Assembly (NCBI RefSeq): GCF_963662255.1
Contig: NC_085047.1
Span: forward strand, 10,780,347 to 10,844,346
Length of the DNA: 64,000 bases
DNA from: Cinclus cinclus
Lineage: Eukaryota; Chordata; Aves; Passeriformes; Cinclidae
Reading direction: 5' to 3'
The translations under genes and the position numbers were made by a program. Positions 21,700 through 35,518 of this stretch are shown here, piece by piece. The notes below the pieces were generated by a model. The model was not told the origin of the DNA, ran no database searches, and was given only the letters and a program-made list of their open reading frames with translations. The stretch's first letter is position 1. Every line of letters starts with the position of its first letter.

Positions 21700-24453
21700 C
21701 AAGACACCTTCTCTAAGGAGGGCTTGTAATTCTGAGCAGGAAATGAGCAACTCCAAAACTAAGGGAGATAAAGATGTCTGCGTCAAGAGCCTTAGACATG
21801 GCCCATCAGCTGAATTTTATGTTTCTGCCAAATTAAAATCAGAAACTCATTACAGAAAATGAAATAAGAAGGTAATTCAGGCAGTCACTTTTTAAGATCA
21901 CCATCAGCCTCTGAACAGTTGAGTTCTTTTTGTCTATCTACTGCAGATACCTGGGTTTCTGGCTTGAAAAGATGCAGATCTACTACTCTGACAGGGTTGG
22001 TGTCAGGGCTTTCCTGAGCATGCCAAGAAAGCCACTTATTCAACCTTAAAAAGCTTAATTAAGCTGGGTGAATGATGATAAAAACCTAGGGAGAATATTC
22101 ATTTCACAAACATTTGATTTGGTCTGCCCAGGGAAATAAGATAACACTTAGGTGTGCAGGTCCCATGTCCAGTATCCTTTTCATCTCCACATACTGCCTT
22201 TAGGAACCACCTATTATTTAAGATGCCAGATGACCTTTTAATAAAACACCAAGGAAGTGACATTTTAAAATATTTCTGACTTAACCACAGTCCCTAGCTC
22301 TTTCCCAGCAGCACATTTGTGCTGGTAACCTGATTTTTTCCTCCCAAGAAATTTCACCATCCACATGAGCAACAAAACAGAACATGTGCAGATGTCAGCT
22401 TTTGAAAGTCTGTTGTAGACAAGGGAGGCACAGTGTTTCTTTACACCACTTGAGGTTGTATTCCAGGTAGGATTTAGGCTTTGATTCCCTTGCAATTGCC
22501 ACAATTATGTTCTCAGATGAGCCAGTTCAGTTAAATAAACTAGAAGGTGTAAATGACACTGGTTTTCTAACAGCTGTCTTCAAAACTGGGTGATGAATGG
22601 CACTTTAGCTACATCAATAAATCGCATTAAAATCATAAAGCACAGCTCAAGAGGAAGAAAATTTGCTGAAATTCAGCTCTTGTTCGCATGTGGACAAGAA
22701 GCTGCTTTTACACACAGGTTTTGATCACAGCAGTTTAGTCAGTAAGGCAACAATATCTTTGCTCACCTAAAGCTATCTTATTTCTGATGGGAAGGATTGT
22801 TATCTATTCAACACATATAGAAATAATCACAGTATTTTGCCTTCAAAATCAGTGGCAACACATAAAGTGTTGCAGAGTAAAATTAAGGACGAGAATGGGT
22901 GTCAAAATCTGAGTGGGTAGCATCAGCTGAAAAGTAGGAGGGAGAGGAACTACACAGTCATTTAAAATAGAGAGAGCATCAGGGACTGATGAGGAATGAG
23001 TTGAAGAGCCAGGAAAGTGTCTCTAGCAGAAGCTGGCAAAGCTGATAATTGAAGTCAAGAAGATAAAATATGGATGTATGTTTCCTGGAGAATGGGTTTC
23101 CCAGAATTTTGTGTGCTATTGATTTTTTGTGCACTTAAGTGACATATTTGGTTTTCAAAACTGCTTTCACTGAGAGTTTTACCACTGTAGTGGTAAAAAC
23201 AGAACTGGCTTAAAAAAAAAAAAATGTGATGCACTCAAATATGATAGCAAAACAGACCTGCACAGTCAGAAACTGGTAATGCACATATTCTTATGATTTC
23301 AAGGATCAGGTTATGGCAACACATTTAATGCTATTAATTTCAGTGAAAGTCTTCACTGACGAAGATACTAATCAGTAAAACTATGGAGAACAGCAACCAG
23401 CCCTTAAAGGGGAAGGGAAAGGCATCACTGTAAGAGTTCTATCCTATCCTTCTGGGTCTATTGCAGGGTCATTGTAACAGCTCTAACACATTTATCTTTC
23501 TCCAAATATAACATTTTAAAAATTACCTTATCTTCCATTATCGAGGTCTTAACCCTATATATTTGGAATCTCAAATTTTATCTTTCATGCTAAACATGTT
23601 TTGCTGTCTGGTGCTGAACTGCAGAGGACTATTGTATCTCTGTCTTCGAGACATACTTTCAAAATGCTGATAATACTGTATGATAAGACTGTCATATTTA
23701 ATTACCAGGCTAGCAGTTATGAGGACATTGGTATCTGATTCCCCTAGGTCTACAAATATATGACCATAACATTGCAAACAGCTGTCCATCAACAGCTCTG
23801 CTTATCAACATCGATGTGGAAGGGTTTAAATGTCTTCTCCCAGTGTTCCTGAGCTAATATTCTCTGCTGCATTTTCTGCAGCACACAAGGCTGGTCTATC
23901 TGCCAATCCAAGCTCTAATCTCAGTGAGACCAGAGGGGAAAAAAGCCAACAAAACTTACTGCACTGTCTTTAGAAAGATAGTGAAGGTCAGACTAATCAA
24001 TCTCAAATAAAAATGACACTACCTGAAAATTCCCATTTTACCCTAGTCCATATTAATTCCTCCTATCAGAACACTGGTGTCCTGCTTAACAAAGCAAGTC
24101 TCATCACTGTTTGCAGGACAGTACTCTCTTCTATAATCAGCTGCTGAAATTTTCCCCTTGTTTATTCAGTGCCTGTACTCATTCATCCCACTCCATACAA
24201 AATGCTGCATTCCTTGCAGTGTCACACAGCATCATCTATTTCAGTTGCATTGCTAACAACATTGTCTCCTGTTTTGGAATCCATGTAAGTACAAAGTCAT
24301 GCAGGAATATGATCCTGTTGGTGTATAGCAGCCAGGCAGCCCACAGCTCCTCATACTTTAAGTAAAATAGCTATTCAGAACAGTAACAAGATCAATTCAT
24401 TTAAACACTCACTTAAAAAACTGTTACATTTTTACAGCTAACTCTTAGCTGGT
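21700..24453. other. Anonymous non-coding sequence
   Basis: No supported gene, RNA or repeat. Open frames are under 85 codons. An A13 run occurs at about 23212-23224. Confidence 0.5.
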
Positions 24454-24492
24454 GTGAATTAGCGAGGATTGATTGACTTTGTGTTAATTCAC
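24454..24492. repeat. Short inverted repeat GTGAATTA / TAATTCAC
   Basis: GTGAATTA at 24454-24461 is mirrored by TAATTCAC at 24485-24492, with GCGAGGATTGATTGAC in the spacer. The arms contain AATTA homeodomain cores. It could be a paired binding site; an 8-bp arm alone is not significant in 64 kb. Confidence 0.35.
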
Positions 24493-25820
24493 CCCTCACT
24501 GGCCTTAATGGAATGATGCTAACTGGGGACTGACCCTGAGCAGCTGATCCTCTGGGAGCTACAGAGCCACACTAGAAAAAGGACAGCACTTGGAAAGACT
24601 TAAAAGTTTAAAAGCAAAACAAAAGCACAGCAGCAGATTTGAGAGAGGACTTCTCAGTTGGATGGCCATTACAGGATTTACCTGTTAGGCTGCAGCAGAT
24701 TTCCCATCAGAAACACTACAAGATGCACCCCAGAGCAAGGCTTTCATTAAAGACCTACTTAGGTTCAAGTGAGTCCAACCACCAGGAACCAAGCCCCTGA
24801 AAATCGGGTTCTGTGAGTTTTACCACCTGCAGATTTGCCTCTTATGTTGCCTTTTCATTATTTGTTTTGACCAATAAAATTTAGCTCATTTTAGTTGCCA
24901 CAAAAAAAAACAAAACAGCCTTCCATTTGGGTTCTTCCTTTGGGTTTTTTAGAACATTGTCCCCTGTGGGTGTAACACAACTTCCACCCTTGTTAGAGTT
25001 GCTTACAAAACTCTCTTTCATTTTCAGCATTTTTAGTGCATTTTGAAATCTATTTCTGTAATAACACTGAAGTTCTGGCTTGGCAATTTATGAAGAGCTT
25101 CCTAAAAATTCAGATAAATTATGAGCTGTCAATGTCAATCTTGAGTGTAATCTTATCAAAAAACTTGAGGTTAATTAGGAAGGATCTCATCCTTCTAAAT
25201 CCATATAAGCTTAACATAATAATTGAGAGTTGAGATCAATTACTCATGGTATGTCAAGGGTATGAACTTATACGGTAATGATTGAGTGCTTGGCCTGAAT
25301 GCTCAAAAGTCAAGGTCAGAAAGCACACCAAATGCACATTTAAAATTTCACAAGTGGTAGGGAAAGGGAAATCTTGTGTGTACATAGCTAGGGTGCATAC
25401 TATGTGAAACCCTGAGGCCAAATTCAAAAAACATTGAAACAGTAAATACAGGGAGAGGCTGGGAATGACTGCATCTGAAAATGGGATTGGCAATAGTTTG
25501 GGTCCATTTTCATAGAGCGATTCAGAAGCTCCATTTCATGAACACACATCTAGTTTTGTCAGTGGGCTAGCAACTTTTAACTAAAGTAAAAGTAAGACCC
25601 TCTCTCCCATGCAGTGCATGAGACATTCATCGTGCCACAGAATCACCTTAATGTGACACTGACAGTCCCTTGCAAGCACAATCTTCATAATGTTCTCCAG
25701 TCCTCTGGAAACACACTGCCACCCCACTTTAATCACTTCAAGACAAGGAGAAAACAAGAGTCTTGGAGCTGTCCTTCTCACTCTGGGAGGCAACAATGAA
25801 AAATCCTGAAAGAAGATTTG
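24493..25820. other. Anonymous non-coding sequence
   Basis: No gene, RNA or repeat recognised beyond a short A-run at 24902-24910. Confidence 0.5.
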
Positions 25821-25858
25821 CCTTGTTTCTCTTTCTTTTTCTTTTTCTTTTTTCCTAC
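25821..25858 (+). repeat. Pyrimidine tract, CTTTTT-type
   Basis: A C/T-only stretch with irregular CTTTTT units. It resembles a splice-acceptor tract but is not followed by an open exon with a supported product. Confidence 0.75.
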
Positions 25859-28800
25859 TTTTAAGAAGAATTCACAGCTGAAAAAATATTGTTGCCAGTA
25901 CTCTTGAAGGAGCTGCCTTCCAAGTAAACCACTGAAACAGAGAGTAGATTGGATGCGCATGAGTTTCTCTCACTTCACTAGAAGCCCAGAATAAAATCTT
26001 CAGGAAGAGGATGCAAAATTACAGCAAATTACTTACAGTCTTGGATATGGCACTAGATTGCAGCTGCCTAAAGCAGGCTCTGTAGGCTTACTCTGTATGT
26101 CAGAGGAGGTATGGACTGGCAGAAAGTTCATCCCAAACCTCTCAGACACTGTGGCATTCATAGTTCGTGAATAAATCCCCCCGTGCTGAAAATGGGAGGG
26201 TCTCACAGTGAGACAGAGAGACCAAGCACACTGAGAGGATCTCCCCACTGATAGAAGGCAGTGTACTGTGAAATATTAAAATCAGACCTGAGCAAGCCAG
26301 ATTGATTACCAGGAGCAATATAAATGTGTCAATGCAGTGTTCCACCAGGGCGATCTGCACAGTCTGCAGATCCCCGTTCTGCAGAGCACTGCCAGGCAGG
26401 ACTGAGCATCCCTGGCACCAGGCAGGACCAGTGAGGTGCCCCATGCCTCCAAGGTGGCTGTTCAATGTTAGCATAGGCTTTAAAGAATATGGAGCTCCAG
26501 TTCTGCAGCATGAGGGTACCGTACGGCAACACGAGTACACATGAACACTTCAGATATTTCTGCAATCATACCCAACACTTCTGCACAAGGAGCATTCCCC
26601 GGGAGGCAGGGCTTCTCCCCTAATATGCTTACAAAACCTGTACGCTACTACAGCTACAGTTTTTTGTTGGCTAAGCTGACTTCCACACTGCACTCTGTGA
26701 GCTGAGGCTGCCACACAGTAACCCAGGACTCCAGAGTAGTGACTTCATTCCATCTGTGCTGATGCAGCTCCTGGTTCTGTGTTCCCACTTGTGGCAGAGG
26801 CTTACCTCTGTATTTGCTGTCAGCCAGGAATGCATAGAGGTGGCACAGCTGGTGCCATGTAATTTGTCAAGCACAGTAACTCCGTCATGTGTTTGCACTG
26901 TAGGGAGCGTGGAGAACAAAGGAAAACTGCAGTGGAAGGAAAGTGGTACAAGCTTGAGAACAGGAATCAGGGGTGAATGAGGAAAGGTAAGAAATGAAGA
27001 ACACCATGTCAGAGAAGTGATGGAGGTAAGAGATTAAAACTTCCTGGCAAGTGCATATGAGCCCACTCTGAAGCAATATCCAAGGAGTCCTCCATCACTA
27101 GAGATATGCTTTCTGTTTCTTTTTGCCCTGCAAATTTAATCACAGTATTCAATTCCTGTCTTCATTTCCAAATCCATTACTTCAAACCATATGAACACCT
27201 AAATTCTTACAACAATGCAAACTCAGATGAGGCAAAGCTCTAAAATCCTTTTTGGAAATTCAGACAATAAATTTATCAGGCTGCTGTGTGAAGGCCTTTT
27301 TGAGAGTCTATATCCTGCTGGTATCATTACAAATCCTTAGTCTCTAGCTTGGCTCGCTGAAGATCTCAAGCAGGTATTTATTGATACTCTACCCAGAGAC
27401 CCAGATTACTCTGCAGAGTAACTGAATTTCCTGAGCAGTCAGCTACTGCATGTAACATTGTTATGCATATCCTTTGCAATTAGGCTGAATTTTTAGTGAT
27501 CACCTGTGGCTCAGTGTCCTTTTTGTCAGTTCCTCAAAGTCAGAAGGTGTATTTTTGTCATATACTAGCTCCACAGTTGCCAGCCTTCAGCTTGATATGT
27601 TATTTAAAGCCTGCAGTACAGTTTTTGAATGTTGTCCCATGCTAATGTTTGATACCTACTAGTTGTCATGACTACTCAGCCCCTATGTGGGGGCTGTGCT
27701 GGGCAGCTATTGCAATGATTCCCTGGCATTTTCCCTAAACATTAGTGTCCCTTTCTCAAAGGAACAACACAAACTCCCTGGGCCCCACGAGAGCCAAAAT
27801 GCCATCCCCAGCCCCTCCAGCCAGTCCCACCTGCCATGTGTAGCACACAGACTAGTGGAGCCAGAATGGGGCCATGGCACTTGTCTACAAACTTGCCATT
27901 CACACAAGAGGAATGTGCCAGTATGTGCAAGTGAGTCAAGTGAGAACCCTGCAGTGTGAGGGTTGCCTCACAAAGACAGAGCCCCTTGTATTTCCTTAAA
28001 TAAGGTCGGTTACAAAACGGTCACAACCTTTCCCCATGCTCATTCCCCAGCTTTTATTCCCATCATTTCAGAAACTAAGCCACATAACTCACCCCACAAA
28101 TCCTTTCTGGCTTCCAAAAACAGAGCTCAGTAAAAATAACCTAGAGCCTTTAAGTTCACGATGAATATGTTGATGCTGGAAGTAACAGCAGAACTGTGCT
28201 CCATTTTGTTGCCTCCAGAGAGGGTTTTGACACTAACTTAATAGTGGTTGACTCACAAATCAAAGACTGTCTTTGAGAAAACTTTCTGCGAGGTTGATAG
28301 ACAGCTAGCATACTCTAAGGCATTTTCTTCTGCATTACTTGGCAGGAAGCCTGAGACAATTTGAACAACACTGTGCAGAACGTGCCCAGCTCAGCCAAAA
28401 CTCATTAAGGGCCTTGTCTTCTCTTGTGTGCTTTGTGAAGCACATTACTGCACCCCTGATGGGCAGCAGTTATGCTAAGATTAAAGATCACCAAATACCT
28501 TTAATGTACCAGTCAAATTGCATTTCTCAGCTGTGTGTACACTGGTAAATGTTCTGCTGCTTTACCAGATGAAGGATGAAGATGTAATGGCTGCTCTCCA
28601 GCTACTGAGCTCGGTTAAGGAATTGCTTGGAAAGAGGTTCCATGGGATGATAATGTCAGCAAAATGTGAGACAGTTGCTGAAAGATGCTCAAGTTCATGA
28701 TTAACTCTGGTTACTATTGAAAGACTCCTCCCTGGTGAACACATGCATCTTTGATCACTTTGAAATATATTTTTAAAGAGTTGCTCTGGATTTTGCCCTG

Positions 28801-29944
28801 GGAGTCTCGCTGATTTGTGAGGCAACCACTTTATTTAAAACTCCATCCACAGTGAGCGTGAGGGCACAGCTGACTCACAGCATTACAGACTGAAGGGGGA
28901 ATTCTCTGCTGCATTTCTGCTAAACTGGGTGTTACAAATACCCTCTTTCCTCCTTCATGTGCTTTCCTTCCTCTCTTTTTCAGTTGGTGGGAGCGTTCAG
29001 CCAGGGCGATATTTGCTATCTGGTTTCCTTGGTTTAACATTGCCAAACAACGACTGCCACCACCACCCTACTTTCAGATGTTTACAGAAGTAAACTTCCC
29101 TATGGCAGCCAGTTCATGACAGAGGCCTTTAGCAGAAACAGCCTTCTTGATAAAGGGTAGATGCCAGATCTTGGCATGATAACTTGGTCTCTTTCTAACT
29201 GCAAGGCATAAAGGAAAAAAAAAAAAACAAATAAAAAAAACCCAAACACTTCCTGAACTGAAAGTTTTTGATACCTTCCTCCATTTGACATATCTCTTAA
29301 TATAAAACCTAGGTAAAGGTGGTGAACACTCAGATCAGCAGACATTAGTAGGGATAATAGGTCACAATACGAATTAGATGAATTTCAGAAACAAAAGAAT
29401 GAACTGAAGGAGTGCAGCGGAGGGAATACATTCTGCCAAAGGGACTTGCTTTACCATCCTTGCTTTTCCTATTTTCACTACAGTCAATTCCTTTTTTCCC
29501 TGCCCTCCCATCTACTCAGCTGGGGTAAGAAGAAACTACAGGAACTGTCACCTTGATAAATCCAAATTCCCACTTTTTGTTAGGAGAATAACATAGCCCT
29601 GACCCTTCACTCAGTGAATCTATACTGATTAACATTGATCATAACATTCCATAGGCACTATTCACACACAATGATGCTACTAGTGGTAAATAAGGAGAAA
29701 AATTCAATGAGTGCTCAAATACTATGAAAATGACAGATGAAAGCAGCCTCTGCTTGAGGAAGCAGAGGAAATATTTTTGCCTTGGCTGGCTAAATCATGA
29801 AGCAGAGATATGAAAAACAGCTACAAGACATCTAAATAAAAACTTGCCAAGAGGTGGACGAGACTCAAGACAAGTCAAGGGTATGTACAACATGAAAAGG
29901 ATTTTGGCCAAATATGGGTAGCTCAAGAAGAGAGAGAAATTATG
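25859..29944. other. Anonymous non-coding sequence
   Basis: No supported gene. Around 26330-26560 frames are open on both strands in locally GC-richer DNA, consistent with chance. A-rich low complexity occurs at 29214-29242. No tRNA, snRNA or snoRNA was recognised. Confidence 0.5.
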
Positions 29945-29985
29945 AAAAAGGTTTTTAAGAACAGATTTGACAAGGATCTGCAATG
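29945..29985 (+). mobile_element. Possible CR1-like LINE fragment
   Basis: GGTTTTTAAGAACAG followed by ATTTGACAAGGATCTG resembles the conserved CR1/L3-type 3' segment that reads roughly GGTTTTTAAGAGCAGATTAGACAA. The same motif occurs in the better-supported element at 35160-35518. Only about 40 bp align by eye. Confidence 0.35.
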
Positions 29986-30937
29986 CACACTGCTTTCATC
30001 AGTAGCTGATAAGAGTCCCACCAAAGCCAAGTAGTAGTGACAGGCTTTTTTTACCATGCAACCCAAAGGCACCTCTCTCCAGCAGAAGTAAGCTTATCTG
30101 GTTAATCAACCAGTTCCAAAATGAGTCATGTTTGAAGGAAAATCAGCTAGAGAAGATTTTGTTCTAAAATTTTTCTAAATTACCCAGACAAGGAAAGGAA
30201 GGGAGAAAAGGAAAACATCGTTGTTTAAATTATACAAGCATTTAGCAGGGCTTTAGATTTAAGAGACTTTCCCTGCATTAGAGTAATCAATTAACAACAG
30301 AAGGTAAAAAGCATTAGTTGGGATTAGTAGCTGCACTCACCAGTCATTTTGGAGCTGTGCATGAAACAACAGAGATGCAGTTTAGAAATTGCACACAAGA
30401 TGGCATGAGGATGCTCCACCAGAATTAACTGAGTGTTTGGTCCACCAAGCCCAATGCCCTCACATGACTCTTCTCTTGGAAATACATGAGAACAGGAGCT
30501 TAAAGAATAAGCTGTTTACTCAGAGCTGTACCCTGGTTAACAAACATACATACAGTAACATCCTGAAACTACCTTGACCTTTAACCAAGATGCTCCGTTG
30601 TGTTTGAGAGATCCAAGCTCATCTTCTGCAAGCACAGCTAACCCCAGCTTGTGTTTTATCTATGGGTTATAGGAATGTCCTGCTGAACCCAGCACCATGG
30701 GATACATTAGGCAAAGTCTTGGATGTGAAAACTCTTAATTTTTCTTATATTGCACAATTTTCAACAGTGTCATGAAATGATTTTGCAAATTAAGTAGAGC
30801 AAGAAGGACATAAAAATAACTCACTCCTACAATAGGATTAAACTGGGAAAATAAAACAGTGAGCATCTGGAAACACAAGTAAGTTTGCTGGAACAAGGAA
30901 AAATGTATTAATAGAATCAGCTTTGAGTACAGATAGA
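29986..30937. other. Anonymous non-coding sequence
   Basis: No supported feature. Confidence 0.5.
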
Positions 30938-31090
30938 GCTTCTGCCCTGTGAATCCAGGTCATTGTGAGGACATTTAATGGTATTGCACTCAAGACTGAT
31001 CCCTGGAATATACCACTAAAGACTGGCCTCCAGCTGGACTTTGCACCACTGATTACATGAAAGAAGAATGCACCAGTAAACAAGGATAGG
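30938..31090 (+). mobile_element. Possible ancient LINE-type repeat fragment
   Basis: The run GACTGATCCCTGG, ATACCACTAAAGACTGGC, CTCCAGCTGGACTTTG, CACCACTGATTACA resembles a dispersed avian sequence that reads approximately GACCCCTG, ACACCACTAGTGACTGG, CCAGCTGGACTT, CCATTGATCAC, which I associate with CR1-class LINEs. The family assignment is from memory and by eye, and the ends are unclear. Confidence 0.35.
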
Positions 31091-32591
31091 TATCACCGTG
31101 AGCATTGGAAAGCTGCTGATACTTAGGAATCCATTCTGAAAGACGCTTGGTTTTCCCAGTCATTATTTCTGTAAAAGGCCTGAGTGTAATGCCTTCAAAT
31201 ATCACTTAAATCAAGTATGTTACAGGTAAACAATGTCAGAATTTTTTGGGGAAAAAATAAAAATACATAAATGGATTATGCAAAAAATTCTGAGTACAAG
31301 CATGCTGACATGTCTCTTTTATCTCAGAAAATGTTAAGCTTTCAAAAGAAACTAATATGTCCTCTATAGTTTTAGGCAGCAATAAATTTCTTGGTTATTC
31401 ACCAGGTAGCTGTTTTACCCCAAAACAATTATCACAATAGTCAGATTAAATGGCAAGACTCAGAGACTTCAGGAAACATATGGATTTTATAATCAGAGCA
31501 AAAACATCAAGTGACTTATTCACATTTAATTCCCAGTAAGGGTTATAAATTTAATAGAAAAAAATAAGGTTATTAACTACAGCAACATAATTTTCCATGT
31601 GGACCAGTGAACTGTGTAAAACATCTGAAGGGAAACTTGCTACAGAGGAGATTGGAGGATAGATACATGCAGAAAATTTCTGCTGTCCTTGCCTACCTAT
31701 CCTTTAATCAGCTCTGCCTTGCATCACTAAAACACGAAATAGAAGTGTGGTGATTTAATTTGTTTGGAAATATTTGTAATTGGAGATGAAGGAAAGGAAA
31801 AATTTGTGGGAAAATATGTGCACCAGAAGAGTCAAGAAAGGAAGAGTGAAAATGAAACCATGAAGTAAAAGCACCTTAATCCACACCAGTTTTTTTCATG
31901 CCCGTAGCAACATAAAACCACCCTGAACTCAAAAATGTTGTTTTGTGAAATCTGGACGTCCATTACATTTGGACGTGAGTGACAAAGAGAGTTTATAGAT
32001 CTGCCACTCCCTCCACCCTTTCCACCAGCTCTGTTCTCATCTCCAGGCCCTATCCATTCCTTGGTTACCTAAACGTGCTGATATATGGGCAAGTTTTGGT
32101 TACCCTTCTGACTCAGGACAGAGCAGGGAATCTCACTTGGTCCTGGGGAAATTCAGCATTGCTCCAAGCTGTACTGAGGGGTCAGTAATAAGGCAGAGCA
32201 AGGAAAAGGCAGGGACTTGTTGAGCTCAGACTATATCAGTAAAGCTACACCATAAGCATCAACAGGCCAACATTGGTCACAAAAGTCTGGACAACAAAGG
32301 ATTTCCAGCTAACAGGTGTCAGCTCAGATTTAAGAGGCAACTAAAATAAGACTCAACCTAAAACCTGAACTTTTCAGATGCTGGCAGTAGCCTCTTAGGC
32401 ACACAGAAGCAGGAAATATTCCCAAAAACATGCAGGGACATAGGCATCCTGCCCTGCTTCTTTTCAACAGTGTTCCACACTCTTACTTGTTCTGCCAGGA
32501 AGAGTAGGAATTAGTCCTTGTTTCTCTTTGCCTTGGTTCATTTGACTGGAATACATCTCTGCATTGTGGGAAAGCCCTGTTCAAATCCTGT
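31091..32591. other. Anonymous non-coding sequence
   Basis: No supported gene. TGGACGT occurs twice 21 bp apart near 31952-31979 as a minor direct repeat. Confidence 0.5.
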
Positions 32592-32630
32592 CTTTGGAGC
32601 AGGGATTGTAACCTCGATGATCTTGGTGAC
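32592..32630 (+). mobile_element. Possible degraded CR1 3' end
   Basis: TTGGAGCAGGGATTG followed by CTCGATGATCTTGG resembles the CR1 ending GGAGCAGGGGGTTGGACTAGATGATC. The downstream CCAACC segment and tail are not recognisable, so this could be coincidence. Confidence 0.3.
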
Positions 32631-35159
32631 GATGACTTCACCACTGACCTTCGCTTATTTTTAGACAGATTGTTGTCAGTCTCACTTGTCCATTTTGTAC
32701 AGAATACTCAGAGGTTTCCTGAGCCAAGGACAGGGTTAGGTTAACACGGTACTGGGTAGCTCTGGATACTGATCTCTGCCCAGGGTTTGAGTCAGACAGG
32801 AAAGTCCCTCTGTAAGTCAATCCTGACATGACACAGGCTATTACTTAACTACTTCTGTAGCTTGAAGCATGTTTTGGTATCAACCACAGACTCCTACTCC
32901 ATGAAGATTTCCTGGATTGAGATTATCCTTGATCAATCTGTTAATCTGTATTTTGATTTCATATTTAGCCAAGATTAAACACTATTACCCAATTATTAGG
33001 TTGAGAAAGGTAGCAATCCAAAACACGGAGAAATTTCTGTATCTTACCCTTACCAATCAATGCAGAATGACAAGCCAGAACTGGAACAAACTTTTTTTCA
33101 GCCACACATAAGATTTTAATAAAGCTGTACTTTAGTATTTAGCAAAAAATGATGTAGATAATTGGGACCTACTCCATTTTTGTTGGTAAAATAAGTTATC
33201 AGTTGTAGTTGGTAGGAGTTAGAGAACACTTGTCTTGAGTCAGAATTACCTCCCTAGATGCACAGTTGTTCTTGAACTTGCTGTATCTCCTGAGAATATC
33301 AGCAAGAAGGAATGGGCAGGGCTCTGACTTCAGTTCATACTGTCTGACTACATATTTGAGCCCAGAAAAAGTACAGTGCAACTAGCTAAAAATACAGGTA
33401 GTCACCACCACAGAAATAAGGAGGGGGAAAAAGTAACATGGAAAGAGTCATACCTTAGAGCCAGCTCCCCTCAACCACTGCTCTCCAAGACTACTCCTGA
33501 GGGAGGATGATTTATGGAACTCAGGATTTAAGACAAAGGTATAATTGCAGGCTGTTGCCCCTTCCATAGCATGGTTTCGATTTTTTTCTAGCCATCTGGG
33601 TAATTTCCAAACTTTCAGCTGAACTTGAATCAATTAGTCCTCCATCTCTAGCACAGAGATCCCATCTCTTCTCACACACTTTGCAGTCATTTAAATACAA
33701 ACTCAAGAGTCTTCCATTCCTCCCTAACAAGTATAAAGAGCACTGTGTGTATTTCTCATTTGCAATCTCTGTTCCAGCTCTTCCTCAATATTCCTGAAGT
33801 CTAAAGAGTCAGATCTTCTGCTAATACTCAGAAGGCAGCAGAAGTTCAGAGGAAATTCCTACTTATTCCTGCATACTCCTATTTATGACTTCTCTGCCCG
33901 AGGAACTTGGTAAAATAGGAGCAGTTTTCTGATTGTCTTCCCGATGGTCTTTCCTAAATATCTGTCTTCTCTCCTGCTGTCTCCACTGAAACCATTTCTT
34001 AAGTCCTCCTTTATTTTGCTGTTCTACTCTGAAGAGCCTTTGAAGGTCTCTCTTATTCATCTTTGCCTCTACTCTTGCTCCTTGTCTCTTTGGAAAGGGA
34101 TCATACAATTCCCCTGTCTGGAGCTGTGTTTCACCCATGGCAGACTTCCCCCTGGAGTCATGCCAATGTCAGATCTTCCACCTGTTGAGCACTGGAGCCA
34201 CACCACTCAATTCCCAATGACTGCTTGTCTTCTTCTCAGTGCTTTATTTTGAAGAGGCCACAATATGGACTTTCTGCCCTAGATCCTAGGGGGTCTAAAG
34301 AAAATCCCATTAAGGGACATGGGTGGTCACTTAGGCAGTCTACTCATTTGAATTAGTCACCTAGACTCAGTTAAATTTAATGGGGCAGAAAAAAAGTGGT
34401 TTCAGCAGCGATTCATTTCATCCAGAAATAAATATCTAAATATGATTAGGTGATTTCAACTCTAAAAGCTCTTATTTACTACTCAAAAAGGCACTGTACA
34501 GTGGCTGGCTTAGATGAATACCTCAGCGCTGCAGAGGAATGAAAGGAAAGGCAAAATAACCTGAAGAGAAGTTCTACCACTGTCATCAATGTTTTGTCTT
34601 CTAGATCAGTGATCTTGTTTCGTATTCTTTTCTCATTCAGCTCTGCATATCCTAGCATAGATGACAGAAACATTTAAAGTCTCTTAATTGCTCAAAGAGA
34701 ATAGGGACACTTCATTTTTTGCAATAGTTTTTGGCCTTGTTTTCAAGTAACTGCACTACCATATATGCAGCACTGGTTGAGTACTTGTAAACACATTCCC
34801 AGCTTTATTTTCTGTCTTTATAACAATCTTTATTCACCTGCAGATGTTGTGTCGTGTATATTCCAAACATCCATCTGTCCCATGTACATTTCTATATCAC
34901 ACAAGTCAAAGGCTGAGTGCTCCCACCAGTGGGAATACACAAGGTCATGGCTAAGATGTGCCACTGTTACTTTTAAGCAAAAACATTTAGATATGAACGT
35001 GGATGAAAAGGCATTTATGTAAAAACCTGTCTGGTTTAAGTCTAGATGCTTTGCAAATACAAGGTTTTTGCAATGCAGATGTAACTCAGATCCCAAAGAC
35101 AGTGAAAGATTCACCAAACACTTCTTGAATAATCCGAATTCTGGCAAATATGGTCCTTG
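32631..35159. other. Anonymous non-coding sequence
   Basis: No supported gene. Opposing open frames at 33863-34252 overlap on both strands, in pyrimidine-rich sequence, and look like chance. Confidence 0.5.
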
Positions 35160-35518
35160 GAAGAGTCCAGGAAGAACCAGCTTTGTTTAGCCTAGAGAGC
35201 TAAGAGGTGACATGATAACAGCTTTCTATTATGTCAAAAGTTGCTATGAAAAAAGAGGAAAATAAACAGTTCTTCTAATCCATTTTGAGGAGGACAAAAA
35301 TAATGAGCTTAAATTGCACCAAGTAAATTTTGGCTCCCAGGGAAAGCTTTTTTTTTCCAAGTATAAAGGCACACTGCCTTGGTGGGCCACTAAGTCCTCA
35401 TGCTGGCAGTTTTTAAGAACAGACCTGACAAAGCATTTCTCAGGGTGATTAAGTAGGACTGACCCAGGCTCAGGATAGAGGGAATGACCCTTCACAATCC
35501 TTCCCAGCTCTGTTTTTT
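35160..35518 (+). mobile_element. Ancient CR1-like LINE, 3' region
   Basis: The order of conserved CR1/L3-type 3' landmarks is kept over about 350 bp: TTGTTTAGCCTAGAGAG, AAGAGGTGACATGATAACAG, CTTAAATTGCACCA, a GGGAAAGCTTT segment, CTGGCAGTTTTTAAGAACAG, ACCTGACAAAGCATTTC, and finally CAATCCTTCCCAGCTCTG. Each segment differs from the usual consensus at many bases, which marks an old insertion. It is in plus orientation, 5' truncated, and keeps no coding sequence. It is older than the CR1 copy at 16840-16965. Confidence 0.68.
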
